A stretch of 64,000 bases of DNA from Branchiostoma floridae. Lineage: Eukaryota; Chordata; Leptocardii; Amphioxiformes; Branchiostomatidae. The stretch is from assembly GCF_000003815.2 (NCBI RefSeq), contig NC_049989.1, forward strand, positions 19,737,337 to 19,801,336. The letters run 5' to 3'. The notes below the pieces were generated by a model, which saw only the letters and a program-made list of their open reading frames with translations, ran no database searches and was not told the DNA's origin. How positions within the stretch are numbered: position 1 is the stretch's first letter; every line of letters begins with the position of its first letter. Shown here one piece after another: positions 49,985 to 61,500 of this stretch. A program made the position numbers and the translations under genes.

Positions 49985-52900
49985 GTGAGTATTTTTCTTT
50001 CTTTTTTCTATTCTTAAGTCAATAATGACACTAATGTCATTTTATGCTACACTGCCCAAACTTCACTCAACAGAGATATTCCCTCTTCGGCAATTTGAGA
50101 AGACTGGTAGGTTTTGATATGGACAATCTATCCGACGACATTTTAGTACAGTTGCTTTTAAAAGGATCTTCTTTTCTGTCCTCTGCAGAAAGCTTTAAAA
50201 TATTAATGTTTGTGCGGGCTTTCTTAAAAGATACCAATCGCTTCAACATTGACATCCTACTAGTCTTAAGGGACTTAGTTATTAATAATCATCATATCCT
50301 CAGTTTATATCTTTGAATCTTCAATTGTTGTTTTACGCTTATTTGTTATCTTGTTTTCTTTTCTTGTATTAATTTACCAATGTATTTCTTTTTTTTTTTA
50401 CTCAATGGTCACCACGTAACAAGGCCCAAAGGCCACTCAAGGTTACGGGTTACATGATTGTAACTGTAACAGCAACTCTTCGCCCTAGGTCAGAAACATC
50501 ATGATTGAGACCAGCCCAATTGCTCACTATGAGTGAGGACTATCTGACCCAATAGGCGAAGCAGGGGTTACGAGGACTGCTCGGGAGATTCCCTACCCCT
50601 ATTTTGGCCGGTGTGACAGCGATCTCGCCCCCCCCCCCGTGATCTCGCCCCCCCGGGGCGAAATCACTAGCGATCTCGCCCCCCCGGGGCGAAATCACTA
50701 GCGATCTCGCCCCCCCGGGGCGAAATCGCTAGCGATCTCGCCCTCCCCGGCTAGTGATCTCGCCCCCCTACCTCGCCCCCCTTTAGCGATTTCGCCCCCC
50801 CCCCCCCAAAAAAACGGGTTTACATGACATTTTAGAAGTTGATTGGTATAAATCACAAAATGCAGTTTCAGAATGATATAAGTACACGAGTTTGATACAT
50901 AACTCCATTCATAGTATCAATAGTAACGTAATTACATGGTAATAAGATAGTTGAACTTGTTTCAGACAAGGAGGGTTGGGTCCCTTGTATTCCCATTATT
51001 GCATATACCTGAGTCTTGACGTAAGATGTATTTCATTGTATTGACCTGTCCTCAAACAACCTATATATCTCCAATATGAAGTCTCTACCATGAAGTGACC
51101 ACAAAAGAACTATGTAATGTCTTTATTAATTATGCAAATATTAGGTATTAATTAGAATAACGCACATTTTGGTATATGCACCTGGCCAAGGGATATCTTC
51201 ACCTCCAACATGACTGTTTTTTCTAGTATTTAGGAACTGATGCATTTACCCGTGTTTCTTAAGACTGGTACTTTACCAGTGTTTGTGTAGCATTTAGCAA
51301 CAGCTATATCAACTTGCGCGTAGATAGTGTTTATAATGAGAAACTATTATTCACGTGTGTTTTTGTTAGTGCTTTGGAAATGTTTCTAGCACAAGAAAGA
51401 AAACACTGTGACAAATTGAAAACATATACCTGACGTATTCCGTACCATAGACGGTGTTGATTTATACGTTCGCAGTAGCACTGTTTTTATGCCACCTCAG
51501 CTGCAAAAATTGTCTTTTTCATTTCAATGTCATGTTTGCACCGAACAATATAGTATCGACTTTCGAGGTATGACAGGCATCTTACGGTACGGTAATAAGG
51601 TGCCATAAGGTACCACGTAACACACCATACACGTTACTCCCCATGTGCAGTATAGTACCAGGTAGCGTACCTGTAATATGTAGTAACCAGCTGCTCTTGG
51701 GGGGGGGGGGGGCGAAAACGCTAAAGGGGGGCGAAAACGCTAGTGATCTCGCCCCCCGGGTCGCTGTCACACCGGAATGGTTTGATCCACTCGGAAGGAT
51801 GTTCGCACATGTGGCGGGTTCTTTTACGTGCATAGGGTATGGCTCTCCCCACACACGGGACCTCCATTTAACGTCCTATCCGAGGGACGACTCATTTTTC
51901 ACTTGAGTAAAGTGAGTAAAGTCGTGTAAAGTGCCTTTCCCAAGGGCACAAGACCGGCAACACGGCAAGTGGATTCGAACCGGCGACCTCTCGGTCACGG
52001 GCCGAATACACTACCACTGTGCTACGCGGCCCCACAATTTGTATTTGTTTGCGGTGGCGGCATGAATTCAAGACTTGAGTGTGCCGTCACCATGTCTTGT
52101 AAATATATGTTGCAATAAAAACAAATAATGACTCGCCCTGAGGTGTATACGGTGTCATAATTCATAGCCGGCTCCTGTAACCACCAAATGAACGACCGAG
52201 GCCACATCTACACCGAAGGAAAGCGGGTCATTAACGTTATTATCATATAGATATTGTCATATATCTAGCGGTGACAACTCAGCTCTGTGCTTCGGGCGGA
52301 GCATAATTACATCACATAGTAATAGTAGCCCATAGACAAGATCAAGTTCGTCCTGCCCTTTTTTTTTGCTAACAAGGGCGGTTTGTTGTTCTCCATGGCT
52401 TCCGAACCTCCCTACCTGTGTGGCCAGGCGATGGAATCTCACCACTCCTCCATGCACCTGCCGTAACGCCACGGTTTGTGATCTGTATCAAGCCCCATTT
52501 TGACGACGTAAAAGTCTTACAGCTCACGCAAAAACAACGTCCCTAGTTTTTAAGATACGATCTCTGTTTCGGCGAAAACCGTTAACATTTGTTGTTCTTT
52601 AATTTTGTCTTATGTCACCAGCTTGTGAAACTCGGACGCTAACAAATGACACCGGATCGTTCACCAGTCCAAACTACCCAAGCAACTACCCAGACAGACA
52701 GGTCTGCCGGTACGAGATCTCTGTCACTCCGCCCAAAGTCGTCAGGCTGACCTTCACGGACTTTGACTCGGAGGAGCATTTTGATTTCGTGTACGTGTAT
52801 GATGGGAACACAGCTGATGCCACACACCTGTTAGGTGAGAAAGCGATTTTGTTTCAGTATAGCCATGCACTATACAGAAAACAACATTGTCTTGTTTTCT

Positions 52901-55900
52901 TAATTTAAAAAGAAAGAATATTTACCATCTTCCATCTAAGACTTCAAAAACGCTATTTTGTTGTGAGACGATTATTTCAGGACCAATCATTTGTTAATAC
53001 ATTCTTACCAAACGTTTTACCAGCTAGGTGAGAAAACAATTTCGTTTCAGTAGAATCATACTGATTAGTTGATGATACGGATGACCTTTTTCTGGGCGCC
53101 CAAAACTTCATGCGAGCATAAGAGAAAAAAAGTTGGGCATAAAAGTCTAAATGGTACAAAATTCTAAACGCACAGAACGTGGTATACAAAACAATAAGTC
53201 AGTCATCTTACTTATTAACTCTGCAATAATTATTTCCAATCACAGGGACGTTTGATGGTACAACCATACCCAGACCATTGACGTCGACTGAGAGCTCCAT
53301 GGTTGTTAAGTTTGAAACCGACAGTTATGCAAACTTTAAGGGATTTCAGGCCTACTACTCTGCCGTGGATAAAGGTACGAAAACTAACCTATCTTTGAAT
53401 GTAAGTTCATCTGTGACGGTAGTTAACATAATGATACAGTTTTTTTAAAAGACTTGATATCCGTACACAAACTAAAGCGCTTTAATTTGTGTACGGATAT
53501 AAAGTCTTAAAAACTGTATCATTATATTAAACTAACCTATCTGTTGCTATCATCCACGCATTCATTTCAGTACGACTCATCGGACACATGAATAATATAA
53601 ACACGCAGCTGTGTTAAATTAACTGAACAGCAAACACAACCAACATATTCACATGTGTGTGGGTCGTGTGGCGTAACAACACTATGTTCGGTGATCAGAA
53701 TAAAGTGGTCCAGGGTTTCAATCCTGACATGACACCGATATTGTGCCTCTGGGAAAGACACTGTACACGACTTTCCTCGGTTCACTCGGGTATAAATGAG
53801 TTTCGGATAGGACGTTAAAACACGTCCTTGAGAAGAGCCACACCTCCAGCACGTTAGAGAACCCACCAAACGTATCAAAAAGAGTAGCTAGGGATACTTC
53901 CATGTGAGTGGTTCAAAACCTATGGTCCGGGGACAATTACTGTCGTATTGAGGGCACCTGAGTTAGCACCGACTAGCATCTCCCATGAAATTCTGTGCAT
54001 AGACGAAAAACAACAGATTTAGTACATATTATAAGTGACATGTCACTTTTTTTTTGATCGGCAGCATTTGCTAACTGTGTAGTCGGCCAGTACCGGTGTG
54101 ATAATGGAGTGAGCTGTATAGAGTCTTCGAAACGGTGCGACGGGAAAATTGACTGTACAGACGGCAGTGACGAGGATACAAGAAATTGTGGTGGGTATCA
54201 ACCATTTTTCAAACAATGTAACAACATGCGTGCAACAATGTTTCTGAACCACTCCTGCCAGTAAACTCTCTCCCCTCTCTTTATACACAATATATATACA
54301 ATATACATATACAAAATCCAAATTTTGGAACAAAATATTAAAAAGTGCACTGGATAAGAGGCAAACAACCAAAGGTTCTGCCGAAAAGTGAGAGTTTGTG
54401 TTGCACCGATTAAGGAGCACCTGCTTGGCCTACCTATGACCTGTACGATGGTTGAAACAAGGCAAAACAAATCAAATCAAATCATACAAATCACCATTCA
54501 CATGCACATAGCTGATACATGTCTGAGCGTAACTCCCGGAGAAGCTTTAGTGGAAGAGAGTAAGATCATAACATGAAAGAGAACACTGAAATAGGGGATC
54601 TGCAATATATTGTTTATCATTGGAACAAGCCTTTTTTTTTCTTATTTCCAGCTTGTCAAGCCATCCCACCAAATCTGACGCCATGCAGGGGCCTTGAGTA
54701 CAAAATGACAACACTCCCCAACCCACTGAACAACAGTCACATCATGACCGACCAGATTGAAAACGCTTTACCGTTTTATCAACCGTTCATTCGACTCATC
54801 AACTCTTACTGCCACCCCCATGTTGCACAATTTGTATGCGCCACCGCTTTTCCTCGCTGCGAGTCCAGGTACACAATATCCATCTCCGTACAACGCGTTT
54901 GGCTATAAGTTTCATTGTTGTTATCACACGTCAGCTTTTAAAAAAAAGTAAATATCTACTAATACTGCGCAAAACTTCCATACATGCACCAGTCTATAGT
55001 AGAGTGGAATTTGTTATCACCAAGCACATTAGGGACATTGTCCCTGGATAGTTTCAAAGAATGCTTGCAGATAGATGTGCAAAAGTTAGGTGTGACGGGT
55101 CCTTCGGTGTAATATAACCAGCTGCTGCCGCGCCGCGTGCCTGCGAAGCTGGTGTGTTACGCCGGAGGGCGGTTATACCGGCTATATAGATACAGATACA
55201 GATACAGTCAAATCTCAAGCTCAAGTCCCGACAGGGCAGTCATTCAGGCAACAGCTAGCCCCTGGACTGGATGCCGGGAAGTATGGTCATTCAAACCCAT
55301 CAAATAGCTTTAGAGGATTTAGATTTAGATTAGACGTAATTTCGAATTCTCTTTTGATTTATCTATAGATCTGATTTACCTTCTCTGTTAAGTATACAAT
55401 TATGTATACCACTACTTTACTTTGCCTGCAATTAGCCCTCGGGCGTGAATTTGCAATAAAGATCATTATCATTATAATTCATAGGTGACCACTAAAAGTG
55501 GCCTTTAGGACTCGAAAGCATCACGTCCTTCTGAAGATGTAAGTTAAGCACAGCTGGCAGCTATGAACCACTGATAAGCCACATAATCATCTCTATTCGA
55601 GGCCATTATTCACTACAGCATATTATATAAAACATCTATACATCAACAATAATGTGATCAATAATAATGCCAACATACAGTGGTATGCTCGCTTCCATAT
55701 GGTAGAAAATTAAATTTCACAGTGTGTCGTGTTGTTATAGGTATAGCAACCATGACGTGTTTTTTGTTTAGTCCTAGCCTCAGGCAGCTGCTGCCCTGTC
55801 GGTCTTGGTGTGAGGAGGTGAAGTTCTCGTGCTCCTCGAATGACTCTTGGTCAGTTTTCCCCAGCTGCGAGATTTTCCCTCACACCAACTGCAACAACGT

Positions 55901-56795
55901 CAGGCCTTCAACGACTCCGGAGGGTGGTAAGTCTGTCTTGATGTCAGTTGTTACCTGGGGGAAGAATTAAGAATTACAATTGGGGGGTGGGGGGTGGGGG
56001 TGTGTTCTCACCAGTAACCTAAGACCTTTTTTATGGATTTGTTAAATTTTGGCATGTTAGTATTCAGTGAAGTACCCTTAAACATGGCGATTTGGGGCAC
56101 CATATTTCCAGTGATTTTAAGATTTTAGACTGGCATCCCCCATCTTGAAAGTAGTTTAGTATGGACCATTTTATCAGCTTTTCCCGGTCTTGATAGGTAG
56201 ACTGTGTTATGCAAGCTGTATTTGGCAGCAGATAATCAGCACTTCTCCAAGCAGAAGTTAGGCTCTGGCTTCTGTTAGACGTCCATTTAGTGTTGTAGTC
56301 TGGCTTTCCATTTTTATAGCTTTTATTTGAGCTATTGTATTGATATATAATGTGCTCTTTAGCTCTCCAAGTATCAAGATCAGAAGTAGAAATAAGAATT
56401 TGCTTTACGGCTAAGGGTATCGAACAGCTTAGCAAAAAAAAAAACACCTTTGCCCTCACTGGAAAATACTTGACGGAGGCTTGTGTCCTATGGATTATCT
56501 TGGAAAGGGCGGAGCAGATCGATTATTTTGCAGAACCTAACTTATTGTGTGTCCTTACAGTTGAGTGCTTTGAAGGGAATGGTGTAAACTACAGAGGGAA
56601 CGAGGCCAGAGATCCTATAGCCGGAGTCTCTTGCACACCATGGGAGGATGACCCCATCTACGGAGAAGAGTTTCCTTGGGCGAACCTCGTGGATAACAAA
56701 TGTCGCAACCCTAATGGCGACCGCTATGGGCCATGGTGTCTCACAGGAAGTGGATTCGAGTACTGTGACCTCATTCCCTGCAAAAGTACGTTATC

Positions 56796-56865
<70 letters not shown>

Positions 56866-58538
56866 AACTTGGGAAAGGCACTTAACACGACCTTCCTCAC
56901 TTCACCCAGGTGTAAAAATGGGTACCTTACTTCGGTTTCTTTTGAAAAATCCCCTTTACCTTCTGTCCGTACTGTATGACCCTGTGTATATGGCGCTGAT
57001 GATATAAGTTACTTACTTGAGTGCACTGCCACATTGTCCTCGTCTGCTCAAAAGAAAAAAAAAGCAGTAGAAGATAGAATACAAATAGCCCACCATACCA
57101 CTCTGCGAGCTCTTAATGACAATCGGCAGCAATATGGCTGATGGTCTCCTTAAATCTTAATGATTTTTAGATATCGACCGAAGATTCTGATTAAATAGAA
57201 TTATGAGGATTATTAGGTACCCAAACCAGATTTGTCCGGGTTCAGGCAAAAACAACCACCCTGCAAGAAGTTATTGGGTCGACTTCACCCCGCTCCATGT
57301 CGGTGCGGATGAATCCAAAGAGAGGCAGATATGTGGTCTGCTCTGTACTTATATGGTGGAGGAAATCACGTGATTCAGGATCGACCAATCAGCGCGCAGT
57401 ACAGTTCGCTGCTATGATCAATGCAGTCAAATGTTTACCCTTTGACCGCATTAGCTCTTTGTTGTATAACTAGGTATGTGACGTGATTGACGTTTAAAAC
57501 CATATTTTAGCAATGACATTTAGCTGTGGCGTCATTTTGCCATGAAGAGGATGACATCGAAACGGCTGCTCTTCAAAAACATGTGACTGTGAACAAACAA
57601 CTTTGATATCCAACCATGTCACGATAGCATCTTGCTGATTTGATTATCAAAGTACATGTCTTTATGTTACTATAGCTTCCGGGTGTAAAGATCCCGGAAA
57701 ACCTTCGTTTGGACAGAGGAGTCCGGTTCTGAAGTTCTACTGGCCTCAAGACAAGATCACCTACACCTGTGACACGGGGTTCAAGTTCGCTGAAGATACG
57801 CACCCAAATACAGCCCGTTGTATTACTGTTAACGAAACATCAGGAGAGGTCAACTGGAAAACACCAAAACCTAGATGCGAAGGTAAGATATAAAAAGGTA
57901 CAGGTGGTCTCATAGAATTTTGATGCACGGTATTCGAAGGCACAGCCTCGATTGATGTCAACTACAATTACTAGAAAGGCCACGTATATCCGTTCCATCC
58001 AAAATCTTTTGCAAAAATTGACCATTCCAAAGTTATTTTTAACAACTAAGGGACAGCTCACCCCAGCTCTGTGAAAATATGAACTCTTGCCAAAACACCT
58101 CAAGGGAAACTCAAGTGACCCTTGCAATCCGTAATGTAAAAGCTACCCATATGCTAAATTCCAGGACATTTGGCAACTGGAACCCCCGCATTACTTCTTT
58201 TTTTTGCAGAGATTACCAACAAGTGACCTCATATCTTAGCCAATCGGTCTTTAGAGCGACGTTTTGCCTTTCTCCTTTTCTTAAAACAATGCCCTCATTG
58301 TGTATGAATGAATGTAACTTTGTTTCGTTGTGTTCTAGTCGATCAAGAATACAAGGTCCGAAAAGACCTTCTGAGTGAAAATGTCTACGACACGGGGGTA
58401 CCCTCTACTAATCGATTGAAAATAAAAGCATACGTGGTCAACGTCATCGACTTGGTAAGTACAATACGCAGAAAACAGCGCTCAAAATTCTGCGATGAAC
58501 AACAATATTGTTGTTGAAAGATCCTGCAACGGTAACAA

Positions 58539-58590
<52 letters not shown>

Positions 58591-61500
58591 TTAAATAATT
58601 ATTCAATATCGTCTCAATTGTGTTTCTTTCAGGATGAAAAGTCAGAACAGATAGTAACGTCCTTCAAGGCTGAATACGTGAGTCCTGAGTTCCCTTTGTC
58701 CTCATTATACTGCCATACTACAATATATAATAGTGTTAGACTGGAATCCAGCCTATAATAAGTAATTTAAACTCATCTACCCTTCTCTCTGTCATGAAAA
58801 AATGACAATGTTTTACTCTTTTGATGGATCAGATAATAAAAAAAAACATTTCATTCACATTTCTACTGGTTTTGACTTGAATCCCCAATTGGCAATATTT
58901 CTGGGACAAATTTAGGATTGTACACCAACCGAAAAACGATTAAGTTGACAGCCAACATATCTACATGACATCTCAACTACANNNNNNNNNNNNNNNNNNN
59001 NNNNNNNNNNNNNNNNNNNNNNNNNNNNNNNNNNNNNNNNNNNNNNNNNNNNNNNNNNNNNNNNNNNNNNNNNNNNNNNNNTAGTCTCATGTACTGTGTT
59101 AATGTTGTTTTATGTAACGTGTTTGTCTTATGACTCAAGAAAGACTGGTAATTCATTGTCTGAATTGTACTCACTAATGGAAATCTTTTGAATAAACAAT
59201 AAACCTACAATGTTGACTTTCTTCGAATTTGCCACAGTCCTGGATAGACAATCGGTTGAAATGGGAACCCGACAGGTACAAAGAGTTATCCAGGATCTTC
59301 GTTCTTGATGAACGAGTCTGGAGACCAACATTAACACTGGAGCGAAAGTAAGTGGTGTACTTTCTTGTTTGTTTTTTTTTTTTTTTTATATTACGAGGGG
59401 GTTCAGAAAGTAATGCCATTGGTTTTATAATAGGCTCATTTTGTCATCCAATGAGTTTACATTTTTTCAGAAAGGTAAAGACATATATCTTCCTGGGATC
59501 AAAACATCTCAATTTGCTGTGCAGGTTTTATTAGTTGAATTCAAGATGACCACAATATGATTTACGTTTGGCACTGTATTTGTAAGCAGCGACACCTATG
59601 CTGCAGTGTGATCCTAGTGATAGACTATGTATATTTTGCGATAAGAACCACATGCATGTAGAAAACGAAATACACTTTGTTCTAGAGTGTTCACTGTACA
59701 ATGATCTGCGCAATACATTCATTAATGCTACACATGTACATCAGAAATATGCACACACGATAGACTGGAAAATCTCTGTAACTTCATCTACAAATGTTTT
59801 AGGAAGGGAGAAGATGCATGTAAACTATAGTATATGTATAAATTTGCGTTTACTACCTTTTGTATCAAACTGACGGCATTTAGCCCCAATGGGGCATGAA
59901 TATGCAATAAACTTCTATTGTCATTGACATTGATATGAACAAGTTAGCCTTGCATGCCTTGAGGAAGGTGACAGATAGTCACCGAAACGTCGGTGGAATA
60001 AAGCACTTGGTTATGTACACAATCTTGTTATTCTGATCAAGTCATGTTTTCATACTTTAATTTCTTATTCAAATGTATTTTTCAGTGCAGACACAGGCTA
60101 CAGTGGCGGATTCCCTACGACACAGGTGAAAATTGAGCACACCGGTGAAGTCACCTGGCCTATAAAGTCACTGGCTACCACGACCTGTACCCTGGACCCT
60201 TTCCTCTTCCCACAGGATAACATGACATGCGCAGTGTGTTGGACTGCTGGTGAAGACGACACGATAAGTATGACCGCGTTACCCTCACCATCATCACTAT
60301 CAGACATTATGGAAATCTTTATTGACACGACAACAGTACAGCGACTTTCGTAAGGTCTAAACGTATAACAACTACTTACAGTACAACTAAACAGATATAT
60401 ATGGATATCTATAGGTATGAATAAGTCAACATATTGGATCTAGCATCTTATTTACACTATTGGTTCTAGGGTATAAGCATTCGTGGATATATTTGCCTAC
60501 TTGAACACAGTGAGGGTTATCGCATTCCAGAATGTAGTTGAATTTATCTATCGAACAGAGAGTAGCAAGCGGAAAGTAATGACTACTACTAATGTGAACA
60601 GCTCTGTGCGTTTGTCGTTGTATCGTGAACAATCCATAACAAAGTCTGCTAGACTGAAGGGACCACCCTATTAGATCAATAAAAAAATGACGTTCGTCTT
60701 CGATCTCATTTGGGCAGAATGGACAAAACCTCTGGTCACGGGGAATTTTAGTATATCTTCTGGCTTCTATGTTTAGTTTGTGACTACAGTTTCTTATCTT
60801 TGTAATTGCTCTACGTTCAAAACTGTGTACATTCGAGAGATACTTTATTGCCTCTCTAAAGCCTCTAAAGCCTCTATGTATTAATGTAAAAGTAGCTGCC
60901 ATCAGTTTATAAGCAAAATCAATCGAACTATTAAAAAGAGTTGAACCTAAATAAAGAGACTCTTTTACACAACCAATGCTTTATTCTCACCGACGTTTCG
61001 GTGACCGTCTGTCACCTTCTTCAGGGCAATTCTAACTGGTTCACATTGTACTGCAGGACAGGTGTCGCTGCTCACAGTTCAGATCCGGTCACCAAACGAA
61101 AAGTATTCACATACGTACTTTATGCACATATTTACAATGCGGTCCCAAACGTAAAGGAGTGAACCAGTCAGAATTGCCCTGAATAAGGTAACAGGCGGTC
61201 ACCGAAACGTCGGTGAGAATAAAGCATAATAATATATAATAATGAAACTGTTCACGGATGAGAGTTGAACCTAATACATATTACGTGATAAAATAGAGAA
61301 CATGCATACGATTGAAAATCCAAAGTAATTTGTGTCTTTTTTTTCCACCTCGGAGGAAAATGCATGGGAGCGCTTGCTTGCTACACAAAGCTAGCAAAAT
61401 GAATTTGTGCATAAAATAGGGAAGATGATATACTAAACGGGCAAGCATATTGGCATAGGTGTGTGGGGTTCATTGGCCATCGTCCGAGCACGAGAGTAAA

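Noticed and set aside
49557-49988. 143-codon open frame with two copies of one peptide
   Set aside because: It runs across the 171-base tandem duplication in a frame different from the signal-peptide frame; the ATG at 49867 with its phase-1 donor is the supported reading.
50608-50820. CRISPR-like regular repeats
   Set aside because: Units are contiguous or nearly so with homopolymer differences, without unique spacers, in an animal genome.
51776-52034. Possible tRNA gene on the minus strand
   Set aside because: A and B boxes are present, but arms and anticodon loop do not pair, and the body continues into a SINE-specific sequence found elsewhere in the window.
56648-56866. Thr-His repeat peptide
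   Set aside because: Read-through of the kringle exon shadow into a CA microsatellite beyond a splice donor.
59955-60005. Hammerhead ribozyme
   Set aside because: The gaaac-guc part is present but I do not find the C-U-G-A-U-G-A core strand, so I only report the motif.
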